A stretch of DNA of 64,000 bases from Oceaniglobus indicus. GTDB lineage: Bacteria; Pseudomonadota; Alphaproteobacteria; Rhodobacterales; Rhodobacteraceae. Below are positions 54,810 to 63,944 of the stretch, piece after piece. The position numbers and the translations under genes are program-made. The notes under the pieces are model-generated. The model was given only the letters and a program-made list of their open reading frames with translations, had not been told where the DNA came from and searched no databases. The DNA is taken from contig NZ_NMZM01000003.1 in NCBI RefSeq assembly GCF_002751875.1, forward strand, positions 62,001 through 126,000. Direction: 5' to 3'. Each line of letters starts with the position of its first letter. The stretch's first letter is position 1.

Positions 54810-55606
54810 TGCCGCTCGACACGCGGGCCGGATTCCGTGTCTTTTCGCGCGCATGGGGCAGCGGCCGACGCCGCGCGCTGGCGCTGCACTGTGCGCTGGG
54901 CCATTCCGGCCCGTGGGAGGGATTGGCGCAGGCCCTGCCCTTGGCAATGACCGCCTTCGATCTGCCGGGCCACGGCCAAAGCGCCGACTGGCCGGGCGGC
55001 GGGGACTATCACGTCGCCTGCACCGACATCGCGGCGGCTTTCTGTGACGGGCCGACCGACCTGATCGGCCATTCGTTCGGCGCGACCGTGGCCTTGCGCC
55101 TGGCGGTGGAACGCCCCGATCTGGTGCGCACCCTGACGCTGATCGAGCCGGTGTTCTTCGCCGCCGCCCGTGCAGACCACGCCCCTGAAATCGCTGGGCA
55201 CGACCGCGCCTTCGCGCCCTTCGTCGCGGCAGTCGGGGCGGGTGACCCGATGCAGGCGGCCCGCGCCTTCACCGCCGTCTGGGGCGGGGCCGCGTCGTTC
55301 GACAGCCTTTCGCCCCGCCGCCAACAGGCCATGGCCGACCGCGTGCCTCTGATCGTGGCAGGCGCACCGGGTATCGAGGACGACAGCGGCGGGTTGCTGA
55401 CACCGGGGCGGATCGAAGGCATCACCGCGCCGGTCCTGCTGGTGCGGGGCGGCGCAAGCCCGCCGGTGATCGGGGCGGTTCACCGGGCGCTTATGGCGCG
55501 CCTGTCCGATGCATCGGAAACGATCATCCCAAAGGCCGGACACATGGTTGCCCTGACCCACCCCGAAAGGATAGCAGCCGCCATGATCCGCCGCTTCACC
55601 CTTTGA
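54809..55606 (+). CDS. Alpha/beta hydrolase
   Basis: 265 residues, cytoplasmic. LHCALGHSGPWEGLAQALP supplies the oxyanion region, FDLPGHGQSADWPGG is the conserved strand, and LIGHSFGATVALRLAVERPD contains the nucleophilic Ser (GHSFG). The C-terminal His lies in IIPKAGHMVALTHPERIA. The acid residue is probably in or after LLVRGGASPPVIG, where the usual Asp is not obvious. Its ATG overlaps the isomerase stop (TGATG), so they are co-translated. The 3' end overlaps the convergent aldolase gene by 11 bases. Confidence 0.87.
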   Translation: MPLDTRAGFRVFSRAWGSGRRRALALHCALGHSGPWEGLAQALPLAMTAFDLPGHGQSADWPGGGDYHVACTDIAAAFCDGPTDLIGHSFGATVALRLAVERPDLVRTLTLIEPVFFAAARADHAPEIAGHDRAFAPFVAAVGAGDPMQAARAFTAVWGGAASFDSLSPRRQQAMADRVPLIVAGAPGIEDDSGGLLTPGRIEGITAPVLLVRGGASPPVIGAVHRALMARLSDASETIIPKAGHMVALTHPERIAAAMIRRFTL

Positions 55607-56636
55607 GCAGACTCAGGAACCGGTCCATGTCCTCGGTCGGCAGGGACCAGTCGCAGACCAGCCGCGCGGTCACGTGGCCCGGCCCGTCCGGGCCATTGGG
55701 ACGTGACGTGTAATACATCGCCCCTGCGGCCTGCAGACGTTCATGCACCGCATCGGGCAGGTGGGCAAAGATCATGTTGCCGCCCGGACGATACGCCAGC
55801 GCGATTCCCGCATCACGCAACCCATCGGCCAGGCGCGCACAGTTCGCGTTCGCCTGCCGCGCCATGTCGAGCCACAGATCGTCGGTCAGATAGGCGTCCA
55901 TCTGCGCCGACAGGAACCGGTGCTTGGAAAACAGATGCGCGGCGCGTTTGCGGCGCAATTCGAATTGCCACGCCAGCGCCGGATCGAAGATCACCGCCGC
56001 CTCGACCCCCGGCAGGCCGTTCTTGGTGCCGCCGAAGCTGACCGCGTCGACACCGGCGCGCCATGTCATGTCGGCGGCCGAGGCATTCAGCGACACCAGC
56101 GCATTGGCGAAGCGCGCACCGTCCAGATGCACGGGCAGATCGTGGGCCTTCGCCACGTCGCACAGCGCGCCGATTTCCGACAGGGTATAGAGCGTGCCGC
56201 TTTCGGTGATCTGGGTGATGCTGACCGGGCCGGGCTGAACGCCATGCACCACGCCCGCCGGATGGCGCGCGATGGCGTCCTGCAAACCGTCCGGCGTCAT
56301 TTTCCCGTCGGTGGTGGGAATCAGCGACAGCTTGGCGCCATTGGTGAAGAATTCGGGCGCGCCACATTCGTCCTGTTCGACGTGGGCGACATCGGTGCAG
56401 AAGATCGCCTGCCAGGGCCGAGAAAGCGTGGCCAGCAACAGCGCGTTACAGGCGGTGCCGGTGGCGACCAGGTAAACCGCCGCATCGGGGGCTTCGAACA
56501 CGTCGCGCACCTTGGTGCGCACCCGGTCCATGATCGGATCGGCGCCATAGGAACCCATATACCCGGTATTGGCATCCACCATGGCCTGCATCACCTTTGG
56601 ATGGGCGGGGCCTGCATTGTCAGAGGCAAAAAACAT
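55596..56636 (-). CDS. ltaE: Low-specificity L-threonine aldolase-like PLP enzyme
   Basis: 346 residues, fold-type I PLP enzyme. MFFASDNAGPAHPKVMQAMV opens the protein, YLVATGTACNALLLATL binds the cofactor phosphate, and HLDGARFANALVSLNASAAD carries the conserved Asp-x-Ala-Arg. The PLP Lys lies in VSFGGTKNGLPGVEAAVIFD. By family it cleaves L-threonine or L-allo-threonine (beta-hydroxy amino acids) to glycine and an aldehyde. It overlaps the following minus-strand gene region by one base at 56636. Confidence 0.9.
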   Translation of the reverse strand: MFFASDNAGPAHPKVMQAMVDANTGYMGSYGADPIMDRVRTKVRDVFEAPDAAVYLVATGTACNALLLATLSRPWQAIFCTDVAHVEQDECGAPEFFTNGAKLSLIPTTDGKMTPDGLQDAIARHPAGVVHGVQPGPVSITQITESGTLYTLSEIGALCDVAKAHDLPVHLDGARFANALVSLNASAADMTWRAGVDAVSFGGTKNGLPGVEAAVIFDPALAWQFELRRKRAAHLFSKHRFLSAQMDAYLTDDLWLDMARQANANCARLADGLRDAGIALAYRPGGNMIFAHLPDAVHERLQAAGAMYYTSRPNGPDGPGHVTARLVCDWSLPTEDMDRFLSLLKG

Positions 56637-57133
56637 CAGGTCGGCTCCTCGATGATATGGTCTTCCCAGTCTTCTTCGGGCACCTCGAATTCAGGCACCG
56701 TCCAGCCCTGCACCGACACGCCCGCATCGTGCACCGATTGCGGCGTGCCGGATATCAGCGGATGCCAGTCGAACAGCGGCTTGCCCTCGTAAAGCAGGCG
56801 ATAGGCACAGGTTTTCGGCATCCAGTAGGCGTGTCGCGCGATGTTGCCGGGGCTGAGCGAGATGCATTCCGGCACGAACTGGTGACGGATCGGATATTGC
56901 GCGCAGCGGCAGGTGTCGCCATCCAGCAGGCGACAGGCCACGCGGGTCAGTTCGACCCGCCCGGTGTCCTCGTCCTCCAGCTTGTTCAGGCAGCATTTGC
57001 CACAGCCGTCGCACAGCGCCTCCCATTCCCGCGGCGCGAGGTTCTTCAGCGGCACGCGTTCCCAGAACCGATCCCGCAGGCCTTCGCGGTCGATGGGATC
57101 GTCGTCGGGCTTGCGGGGCGGATGATCCTTCAT
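56636..57133 (-). CDS. YcgN/YkgJ-family cysteine-cluster protein (UPF0260)
   Basis: 165 residues. The cysteine cluster CDGCGKCCLNKLEDEDTG, with further Cys in VACRLLDGDTCRCAQYP and PKTCAYRLLYEGKPLF, is the UPF0260/YkgJ pattern; it probably binds zinc or an Fe-S cluster. The full-length family plan (WERVPLKNLAPREWEALCDG to WHPLISGTPQSVHDAG) is intact. The function is not established for the family. Its start overlaps the ribF stop by four bases, and its stop touches the aldolase start: a tight three-gene unit. Confidence 0.9.
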   Translation of the reverse strand: MKDHPPRKPDDDPIDREGLRDRFWERVPLKNLAPREWEALCDGCGKCCLNKLEDEDTGRVELTRVACRLLDGDTCRCAQYPIRHQFVPECISLSPGNIARHAYWMPKTCAYRLLYEGKPLFDWHPLISGTPQSVHDAGVSVQGWTVPEFEVPEEDWEDHIIEEPT

Positions 57134-58068
57134 GTCGCGGCCAGGATTGCCCGGGCGCGGGCACTGTCCCGGTCCATCTGGGCGATCAGGGCATCAAGGC
57201 TGTCGAACTTTTCCTCGCCGCGCAACCGTTCGATCAGCGCGATCGACAGGTGCGCGCCATAGAGATCGCCCTTGAAGTCGAAGATGAAGGTTTCGATGTT
57301 GGGCTGGTTTTCCCCGAACATCGGCCGCACGCCGATGGACGACACCGCGTCATAGGCGCCGCGATAGGGGCCCGTCAGAATGTCGGCGCGGGTGGCATAG
57401 ACGCCGAATTTCGGCGGATGCAGGCCCGCGATGCTCATGTTCGCGGTGGGATAGCCCAGATCGCGGCCGCGCTGGTGGCCGCGGATCACCTCGCCCTCGA
57501 TGCGGTGCCAGTGGCCCAGCATCTCGGCGGCGTCGCGCGTGCGCCCCTCGCTCAGCGCATCGCGGATCCGGGTCGACGACACCGTGCGGGTCGCGGCCTG
57601 CAACAGATCGGCGACCGTCACGCCAAAGCCCATCTCGGCCCCGAAACGCTGCATGTCCTCGGCGGTGCCGGCACGCTTGGCCCCGAAGCGGAAATCGGAC
57701 CCGATGACGACGTGGGACAGGCCCAGGCCATCGGCGATCACCCCCTGCGCGAAGGCGCGCGGCGACAGGGCCGCCAGTGCGGCGTTGAATGCCACCTCGT
57801 AAAGCTTGTCGATGCCCAGCTTGGCCAGGCGGTTCGCCTTGGATTCGGCGTTCATCAGGCGGAACGGCGGCGCGTCGGGCGCGAAGAATTCGCGCGGATG
57901 CGGCTCGAACGTCAGAATGCCCAGGGGGGCGCCCAGGCGCGTCGCCTCGCGGCGCGCGATGTCGATCACGCTGCGATGGCCGGTGTGCACGCCGTCGAAG
58001 TTCCCGATCGCCACGCTGGCGCCGCGATCCTGATCGGCAATGAACTGATAATCCCGGATGATCCGCAT
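57130..58068 (-). CDS. ribF: Bifunctional riboflavin kinase / FAD synthetase
   Basis: 312 residues. The N-terminal FAD synthetase has the nucleotidyltransferase motif VAIGNFDGVHTGHRSVIDIA and SHVVIGSDFRFGAKRAG, then STRIRDALSEGRTRDAAEML. The C-terminal riboflavin kinase domain has GEVIRGHQRGRDLGYPTAN and IETFIFDFKGDLYG (catalytic Glu region NIETFIFD). It converts riboflavin to FMN and then FAD. ATG 58068 follows a gap of 46 bases from the HAD phosphatase gene, on the same strand. Confidence 0.95.
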   Translation of the reverse strand: MRIIRDYQFIADQDRGASVAIGNFDGVHTGHRSVIDIARREATRLGAPLGILTFEPHPREFFAPDAPPFRLMNAESKANRLAKLGIDKLYEVAFNAALAALSPRAFAQGVIADGLGLSHVVIGSDFRFGAKRAGTAEDMQRFGAEMGFGVTVADLLQAATRTVSSTRIRDALSEGRTRDAAEMLGHWHRIEGEVIRGHQRGRDLGYPTANMSIAGLHPPKFGVYATRADILTGPYRGAYDAVSSIGVRPMFGENQPNIETFIFDFKGDLYGAHLSIALIERLRGEEKFDSLDALIAQMDRDSARARAILAAT

Positions 58069-58114
58069 GGGGGCGGGATAATGCCGCCCCCCGCCGGGTG
58101 CAAGGGGGTCCGGC

Positions 58115-58987
58115 CTAGCGCAGGAAGCCCATCGTGAACGTCGGCTCCTGCTGTTCGCCGTCCAGATACAGCTTCAGCGCCTCGGGATCGGGGTGATCGG
58201 CGGTCTTCGTCGCCGCCGCCGCCAGACCGCCCGAGATGAACAGCGAATCCAGATCCTCGCCCTGGGCGCCGCGGATGTCGGTGTGGATGCCGTCACCGAT
58301 GCACAGAATCCGGGAATCGGGAATGTCGCGGCCCAGCTCGGCGATGCGGCGGCGGGCCAGGTCATAGACCGGCGGATGGGGCTTGCCGAAATACAGGCTC
58401 TCGCCGCCCATTTCGGTATAGAGCGCCGCCAGCGCCCCGGCGCACCATTCCCGCGTGTCGCCGCGGTCGACGACGATATCGGGATTGGCGCACAACAGCT
58501 TCAGACCCTTCTCGCGCGCATAAAGGAACTGCGGCCGCATCACCTCGGGGTCAGCAAAGGGGTCTTCTGGGCCGCAGCAGACAATGCCGGTGGCCTGTTC
58601 CAGCGGCACACGGGTGATCGCGACCGGATCGTCGAGGATCCGGATCGGGTCGAAGAAGACATCGTCATGGGGTTGGCCGATGAAGAACACCTTGTCGCCC
58701 ACCGCCCCGCTGAACATGGCCAGCCGCGCGGAATCACCCGAGGTGGCGATGGCATCCCAGGCGTCGCGCGGGGTGCCCATGCGCGTGATCTGCGGCTCGA
58801 TCATGGCGCGCTGGCGCGGCGCGTTGGTCAGCAGGATCACCGTGCCACCCTTGGCGCGGAACGCCTGCAACGCCGCGACCGCCGCGGGAAAGGCGGTGAT
58901 GCCGTTGTGCACGCACCCCCAGAGATCGCAGAACAGCGCGTCGTAATCGGCCGAGATGTCGGACAGGGCGTGCAGGATGCGGGTCAT
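58115..58987 (-). CDS. HAD-superfamily hydrolase, class IIA (TIGR01459 type)
   Basis: 290 residues from MTRILHALSDISADYDALFC (ATG 58987). HAD motif I is FCDLWGCVHNGITAFP (DxW variant of DxD, with Asp as nucleophile), motif II ILLTNAPRQRAMIE, motif III near YFGKPHPPVYDLA, motif IV ILCIGDGIHTDIRGAQGED. A class IIA cap lies between II and III. It is probably a phosphatase acting on a small metabolite; the family is typical of alphaproteobacteria. It may be the last gene of a unit that includes ribF downstream. Confidence 0.9.
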   Translation of the reverse strand: MTRILHALSDISADYDALFCDLWGCVHNGITAFPAAVAALQAFRAKGGTVILLTNAPRQRAMIEPQITRMGTPRDAWDAIATSGDSARLAMFSGAVGDKVFFIGQPHDDVFFDPIRILDDPVAITRVPLEQATGIVCCGPEDPFADPEVMRPQFLYAREKGLKLLCANPDIVVDRGDTREWCAGALAALYTEMGGESLYFGKPHPPVYDLARRRIAELGRDIPDSRILCIGDGIHTDIRGAQGEDLDSLFISGGLAAAATKTADHPDPEALKLYLDGEQQEPTFTMGFLR

Positions 58988-59075
58988 GGGCGGAAGCTCC
59001 GGGCGTGATGGGTTTACGTGACGGTATGCCACCCGCCGACGCGAATTGCGAGAGCCTGGCGGCCCGAAGCGCCAT

Positions 59076-59100
59076 GAGTATTCGGATCGGCAGAAAGCAG
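59076..59100 (+). repeat. GGAGTATTT-family repeat, partial copy E
   Basis: GAGTATTCGGATCGGCAGAA then AGCAG; it matches the second half of the consensus with a shortened T-run. It sits between the end of dctM and the start of the HAD gene. Confidence 0.45.
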
Positions 59101-59104
59101 GGGA

Positions 59105-60415
59105 TCAGCGCCCCGGCAGCCAGGTCGCAAGGGGCGGGAACAGGATCAGCAGAACCACCACCGCCAGCGAACAGCCGATGAAGGGCATGGCCGACAGATA
59201 GATGTCGCGCATGGTCGTGCCCTTGGGGGCCACCCCTTTCATCACGAACAGCAGCAGGCCGAACGGCGGGGTGGTAAAGCTGATCTCCAGCGCCAGCAGC
59301 ATGATCAGGCCGAACCAGATCAGATCGAACCCCAGCGAATTTGCGAGCGGAAAGAATATCGGAATCGTCAGCAGCATGATCGAGATCTGCTCCATGAACA
59401 TCCCCAGGATCAGCAGCACGCCGAACATGATCAGCAGCATGACGGTCGGCGCGACGTCGAAGGACGTGGCCCAGCCGATCAGCCCCGACGACGCACCGCT
59501 GAACGCCAGCAGTTGCGAGAACGTGGCCGAGCCGAAGACGATCAGATAGGCCATCAGCGTGACCTTGAGCGCGCCGATCACCGACCGCTTCATCGACACC
59601 CACGTCAGGCAGCGGAAGACGACCGCCAGGATCAGCACGCCCAGCGCGCCGAACGCCGCCGCTTCCGACGGGGTGACGATGCCGCCGACCATCATCGCGA
59701 CGATCACGACCATGACGCCGATCATCGGCACCACATCACGCATCAGCAGCATCAGCTTGGCCCCGAGGGTGAGCGTCTCGACCTCGTAGGCGGGGGCGGC
59801 GTCGGGGTCGATCCGGCACTGGAACCAGATCATCACGATATAGAACGTCGCCAGGATCAGGCCCGGGATCACCCCGGCGATCAGCAACGCGCCGACGTCG
59901 ATCTGCGCCAGCGTCGCCAGCAGGACCGCCAGTGCCGAAGGCGGGATGATGATGGCAAGGCCGCCGGTGCCCAGGATCGGGCCGATCGACATGTGTTTCT
60001 TGTAACCCCTCTGGGTCATTTCCGGCACCATGAGCGAGCCGAGCAGCGCGGTGGACCCCATGGAACTGCCCGACAGGGTGGAAAACCCCGTGCCGCCCAG
60101 CACCGTGACATAGGACAGCCGCCCCGGCAGCTTGCCCAGCAGCCGGTCGATGGCGTTGAACATCCGTCCGCCAAGGCCGGTGTGAAAGAACACCTCGCCC
60201 ATCAGCAGGAACAGCGGGATCGGCACCAGCGCAAAGGTGGTCAGCGACCCCAGCCCGTTGTTCAAGAGTTGCGAGAAGCCCCGCGTGCCGCCCATGAACA
60301 GGTAGGCGCCGACCAGGTTGGCCGCGAGAAATGCCAGCGCCACCGGCATGCCCAGCGCCATGAGAAAGACGATGGTGCCCAGCAGGATCGCCAGCGCGTC
60401 ATACCATTCCATCAT
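59105..60415 (-). CDS. dctM: TRAP transporter large permease DctM
   Basis: 436 residues, 11-12 hydrophobic segments. Family landmarks: LAILLGTIVFLMALGMPVAL (N-terminus), GGTGFSTLSGSSMGSTALLG, MIGVMVVIVAMMVGGIVTPS, TPSEAAAFGALGVLILAVVF and ISFTTPPFGLLLFVMKGVAP. It couples substrate entry to the sodium gradient. The start overlaps the dctQ stop by four bases. With DctP and DctQ it forms a complete TRAP importer, unlike the orphan binding proteins at 49-51 kb. The substrate is probably the acid handled by the LeuCD-like pair upstream. Confidence 0.93.
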   Translation of the reverse strand: MMEWYDALAILLGTIVFLMALGMPVALAFLAANLVGAYLFMGGTRGFSQLLNNGLGSLTTFALVPIPLFLLMGEVFFHTGLGGRMFNAIDRLLGKLPGRLSYVTVLGGTGFSTLSGSSMGSTALLGSLMVPEMTQRGYKKHMSIGPILGTGGLAIIIPPSALAVLLATLAQIDVGALLIAGVIPGLILATFYIVMIWFQCRIDPDAAPAYEVETLTLGAKLMLLMRDVVPMIGVMVVIVAMMVGGIVTPSEAAAFGALGVLILAVVFRCLTWVSMKRSVIGALKVTLMAYLIVFGSATFSQLLAFSGASSGLIGWATSFDVAPTVMLLIMFGVLLILGMFMEQISIMLLTIPIFFPLANSLGFDLIWFGLIMLLALEISFTTPPFGLLLFVMKGVAPKGTTMRDIYLSAMPFIGCSLAVVVLLILFPPLATWLPGR

Positions 60416-60918
60416 TCGTGAATCCCCGCCTCACCGGCGTGCAACAGATCGTCACCAAAGACGAAGCGGGCGAATTCGACCGCCATCAGGGTGAACGAGA
60501 TCGGAAAGGCGATGGTCAGGATCCAGCGCGGAAAGTAATAGGCGCGCACGTCGAAATCGTTGCGTGCGATGTTGGTCAGGCACAGCTCGGCCCCTTTCCA
60601 CGCCAAGATGCCTGACACGATCACGCAAAGCGCGGCGACCAGGCGGCTGACGATGGCCTGCAACGTCGGCTGCAGGGCGGCGGTGACCAGTTCGATGTGC
60701 ACATGCCCCTTTTCGCGCACCAGCCAAGGCGCGCCCAGCATCGTCAGATACAGGATGCCGTATTCGGTGGACGTGAACAGCCACGCAAAGGGTTGCAGCC
60801 CGACATTGCGCATCACTACCGACAGGATGACGGCGATCATCAGCCAGACCAGGGTGGCCCCGGCGATGGCCGCCATCCCGTAGAGCAGCCCGGTATAGGC
60901 ACGGATCAGAAGCGGCAT
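60412..60918 (-). CDS. dctQ: TRAP transporter small permease DctQ
   Basis: 168 residues from MPLLIRAYTGLLYGMAAIAG (ATG 60918 with GAAAGGG upstream; the frame runs further but not as protein). Four membrane helices: AAIAGATLVWLMIAVILSVV, STEYGILYLTMLGAPWLV, VSRLVAALCVIVSGILAW and ILTIAFPISFTLMAVEFARF. WLVREKGHVHIELV is the conserved DctQ loop. It associates with DctM to form the membrane complex. Confidence 0.92.
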   Translation of the reverse strand: MPLLIRAYTGLLYGMAAIAGATLVWLMIAVILSVVMRNVGLQPFAWLFTSTEYGILYLTMLGAPWLVREKGHVHIELVTAALQPTLQAIVSRLVAALCVIVSGILAWKGAELCLTNIARNDFDVRAYYFPRWILTIAFPISFTLMAVEFARFVFGDDLLHAGEAGIHE

Positions 60919-61000
60919 GGCACCCTTTCGAAGCTCGGTGACCGGTTTGCGCGATGTGGCCGCGCCGGAGGCGATGGGGCGCACCGCCCCCGGCGAGCGA

Positions 61001-62002
61001 TCACTTGTCGGCGTCGTAGAACAGATCGACCAGTTCGTCGTAGTTGCCGTCGCCCTGGGGGCTTTCGGCCATCAACTCCTTCATCCGGTTCAACGTGGTC
61101 GAGCGGGCGGCGTCGATGTAGCGCTGGGCCGCGTCGCCTTCCAGGGCGACGACCTTCATGCCGCCCTCTTCCAGTTCGGCGAAGTCGGCGTCGCGCTTCT
61201 TGCGCAGGGCCTCGACGCTGTCCTTCTCGTGCTGGATCGCCGTGTCGGTCAGGATCTGTTTCGCCTCGTCCGACAGGCTGTTCCACTTGTCGAGGTTGAT
61301 GATCACGCCAAGATCGGTGGAAAAGAAGCTGGGCTCGACCCGGTAGTTCAAGAATTCGTTCCATTTCAGGTCGATCAGGCCGATCTGGGTCCAGCCCGAG
61401 GCGTCGACCACGCCGGTTTCAAGACCGGAATAGACGTCGGTGGTGGGCAGGTCGATCACCTGTGCACCCAGGTAATCGGTGAAGAACGCGTTATAGACTG
61501 CATTGCCGCGCAGCTTCAGGCCCGCGACGTCAAGATTGCCATCGGCGTCCAGCTTCGGCTCGTTGCGCATCCACAGGTTATAGGTGACGCCGGAATCGAA
61601 CCAGCCCAGGTATTTGACGTTCATCTTTTCCTGGTGAATCTCGTCGATCAGGTCCAGACCGCCGTTTTCGCGGGTCTCGATGGCGGTCAGGTTCGACGTG
61701 ACCAGCGCATCCTTCTCGGGCAGCGCGCCGCCATAGAACGATCCCGGCGTATAGACCATGTCGACGATGCCGTCGCGCACGGCGTCGGCCTGCTGGAACA
61801 TGCCGATGGCCTCGGGGCCGCCGCGCACCTGGATTTCGACCACGCCTTCGCCGGCCGCGTTCACCTTGTCGACGAATTCCAGGAAGCTCTGGGTATAGAT
61901 CAGGGTTTTCGGAAAGGCGTGGACGGCGGTCAGCGTGTCCATGGCAAGGGCCGGGGTGGCCAGGGCGGTGGCGGCAAGGAACGATGTGAAGGTCAGGCGC
62001 AT
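61001..62002 (-). CDS. dctP: TRAP transporter binding protein DctP
   Basis: 333 residues with a signal peptide (MRLTFTSFLAATALATPALA). DctP features: HAFPKTLIYTQSFLEFVDKV, AGLKLRGNAVYNAFFTDYLG and the family core VIDLPTTDVYSGLETGVVDA, with LKLRG supplying the carboxylate-binding Arg. It is only distantly related to the tandem pair at 49-51 kb. Its start overlaps the leuD-like gene by 10 bases, tying the transporter to the dehydratase. The ligand is presumably a hydroxylated or unsaturated dicarboxylate. Confidence 0.92.
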   Translation of the reverse strand: MRLTFTSFLAATALATPALAMDTLTAVHAFPKTLIYTQSFLEFVDKVNAAGEGVVEIQVRGGPEAIGMFQQADAVRDGIVDMVYTPGSFYGGALPEKDALVTSNLTAIETRENGGLDLIDEIHQEKMNVKYLGWFDSGVTYNLWMRNEPKLDADGNLDVAGLKLRGNAVYNAFFTDYLGAQVIDLPTTDVYSGLETGVVDASGWTQIGLIDLKWNEFLNYRVEPSFFSTDLGVIINLDKWNSLSDEAKQILTDTAIQHEKDSVEALRKKRDADFAELEEGGMKVVALEGDAAQRYIDAARSTTLNRMKELMAESPQGDGNYDELVDLFYDADK

Positions 62003-62577
62003 GTGGGTTCTCCCTTTGGGTTGGGTCGGCTCCACGGGTATGTCCCGTGATAGGTTTTGATGAAGGTTGCGATGGTGTCGGTGTGGCTGGCGGTCAGGTC
62101 GATGTCGTCCCAGCCGTTGACGATCTTGTCACGCGCCGCGGCGTCCAGCGTGAAGGTTTCGGTGATCTCTCCCGCGCTCAGCGTGCCCTTTTCCAGATCG
62201 ATGGCGATTTCGCCGCCCGCATCCACGGCCGCGCGCAGGGCGGCGGTATCGGCCACCACGGCCGGCAGCAACCCGTTGTTCACGGCGTTGGCGGCGAAGA
62301 TATCGCCGAAACCGGGGGCGATGACGGCGCGGATTCCGGCGTCGACCAGGGCATAGACCGCCGCCTCGCGCGATGAGCCGCAGCCGAAGTTGCGCCCGGC
62401 GATCACGATCTCGGCGCCCGACAGGGTGTCGCGGTCGGGATGGTCGTGCAGCAGGAACCGGCCATAGCCTTGCGCCCGGGGCGCCGACATGAACCGTGCC
62501 GGGATCAACTGATCGGTATCGACATTGTCGTGGGCGAACACGACCGCGCGACCGGTGAATGCGCGCCAGCCGGTCAT
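61993..62577 (-). CDS. LeuD-type dehydratase small subunit
   Basis: 194 residues from MTGWRAFTGRAVVFAHDNVD. Family motifs: NVDTDQLIPARFM, GAEIVIAGRNFGCGSSREAA (the swivelling-domain YGxGSSRE-type loop) and PGFGDIFAANAVNNGLLPAV. It pairs with the LeuC-like large subunit whose stop overlaps its start by four bases. The standard reaction is isomerisation of 2- to 3-isopropylmalate. The operon partners here are a TRAP importer, so a related hydro-lyase substrate (citramalate, dimethylmalate or methylmalate type) is more likely. Confidence 0.88.
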   Translation of the reverse strand: MTGWRAFTGRAVVFAHDNVDTDQLIPARFMSAPRAQGYGRFLLHDHPDRDTLSGAEIVIAGRNFGCGSSREAAVYALVDAGIRAVIAPGFGDIFAANAVNNGLLPAVVADTAALRAAVDAGGEIAIDLEKGTLSAGEITETFTLDAAARDKIVNGWDDIDLTASHTDTIATFIKTYHGTYPWSRPNPKGEPTCA

Positions 62578-63944
62578 GTCCGCCCCCGCAGCAAGGGGCG
62601 CACATCGGCCAGCGCCCCGGTCAGGGCGGCGGCGGCGACCATGGCCGGGCTCATCAGGTGCGTTCGTGCGCCCTGCCCCTGGCGGCCCTTGAAATTGCGG
62701 TTGGTGGACGAGGCACAGCGTTCGCCCCTTGCCACCGTGTCGCCGTTCATGCCGACGCACATGGAACAGCCGGGATCGACCCACTCCAGCCCCGCATCGG
62801 CAAAGATCCGGTCCAGCCCTTCGTCCTCGGCCTGGCGCTTCACGGCGGCCGATCCCGGCGACACCATGCCCGGCACCCTGGCGCGGCGTCCCGACAGCAC
62901 GGCGGCGGCGGCGCGCAGGTCTTCGATGCGGCCGTTGGTGCAGGAACCGATGAACACCCGGTCGATCGGCGTGCCCGCCAGCGGGCGGCCGGCGGTCAGC
63001 CCCATGTACGCCAGCGCATCGCGGGCATGATCATCCTTGGGCGCGGGCACGTCGGCGGTGATCGGCAAGGCATCCTCGGGCGAGGTGCCCCATGTCACCA
63101 GCGGCGCGATCGTCGACGCATCCAGCGTCACGTCACGGTCAAAGGCCGCATCCGGATCGGTCGCCAGAGACAGCCAGTCGGCGCAGGCCGCATCCCACAG
63201 ATCCGCACCAGGCGCAAAGGCGCGGCCCCGGATATATTCCAGCGTCACCGCGTCGGGGGCCACCATGCCACAGCGGGCGCCGCCCTCGATCGACAGGTTG
63301 CACAGGGTCATCCGTGCCTCCATCGACATGGCGCGCACCGTCGATCCGGCGTATTCCACCGCATGGCCCCGCGCCCCGTCGGCCCCCAGTTGCGCGATCC
63401 AGCCCAGCGCGACATCCTTGGCCGTGACACCCGACGCCAGCGTGCCGTCGATGGTCAGCCTCATCACCGGCGGGCGCTTCTGCCACACGGTCTGGGTCGC
63501 TAGAACATGGGCCACCTCGGTCGCGCCGATGCCGAAGGCGATGGCGCCGAACGCGCCGTGGGTCGAGGTGTGGCTGTCGCCGCAGTTGATCACCAGACCG
63601 GGCAGGGTCAGCCCCTGTTCCGGCCCGATCACATGCACGATCCCCTGCCCCGGATCATCGGGCCCGAAACAGCGGATGCCATGGCGCGCGGTATTTTCGA
63701 CAAGGCCCGCCATCATGCCGCGAATCGCGTCGGTTGCATGGCCGGGACGGGTGGGCGCGTAATGATCGGTGACACCGAAGGTCAGATCCGGACGCGACAC
63801 GGCAAGCCCACGGTCGGCCAGCTTGCGGAACGCGTGGTGCGACCCCTCGTGCACCAGGTGCCGGTCGACGAACAGAAGCGACACGCCATCATCGCGGCGC
63901 AGCACTTCGTGACGGTCCCAGACCTTGGCGAACAGCGTCTTCAT
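62574..63944 (-). CDS. LeuC-type dehydratase large subunit (Fe-S)
   Basis: 456 residues from MKTLFAKVWDRHEVLRRDDG. The [4Fe-4S] Cys ligands are in FIGSCTNGRIEDL and DPGCSMCVGMNGD, plus an upstream Cys. VINCGDSHTSTHGAFGAIAF and SSTNRNFKGRQGQGARTHLM are classical LeuC sequence. The aconitase fold is intact. By sequence it could be 3-isopropylmalate dehydratase, but its operon (TRAP importer downstream, no leuB) points to catabolism of an imported hydroxy-diacid. It overlaps the upstream partial gene by four bases. Confidence 0.88.
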   Translation of the reverse strand: MKTLFAKVWDRHEVLRRDDGVSLLFVDRHLVHEGSHHAFRKLADRGLAVSRPDLTFGVTDHYAPTRPGHATDAIRGMMAGLVENTARHGIRCFGPDDPGQGIVHVIGPEQGLTLPGLVINCGDSHTSTHGAFGAIAFGIGATEVAHVLATQTVWQKRPPVMRLTIDGTLASGVTAKDVALGWIAQLGADGARGHAVEYAGSTVRAMSMEARMTLCNLSIEGGARCGMVAPDAVTLEYIRGRAFAPGADLWDAACADWLSLATDPDAAFDRDVTLDASTIAPLVTWGTSPEDALPITADVPAPKDDHARDALAYMGLTAGRPLAGTPIDRVFIGSCTNGRIEDLRAAAAVLSGRRARVPGMVSPGSAAVKRQAEDEGLDRIFADAGLEWVDPGCSMCVGMNGDTVARGERCASSTNRNFKGRQGQGARTHLMSPAMVAAAALTGALADVRPLLRGRT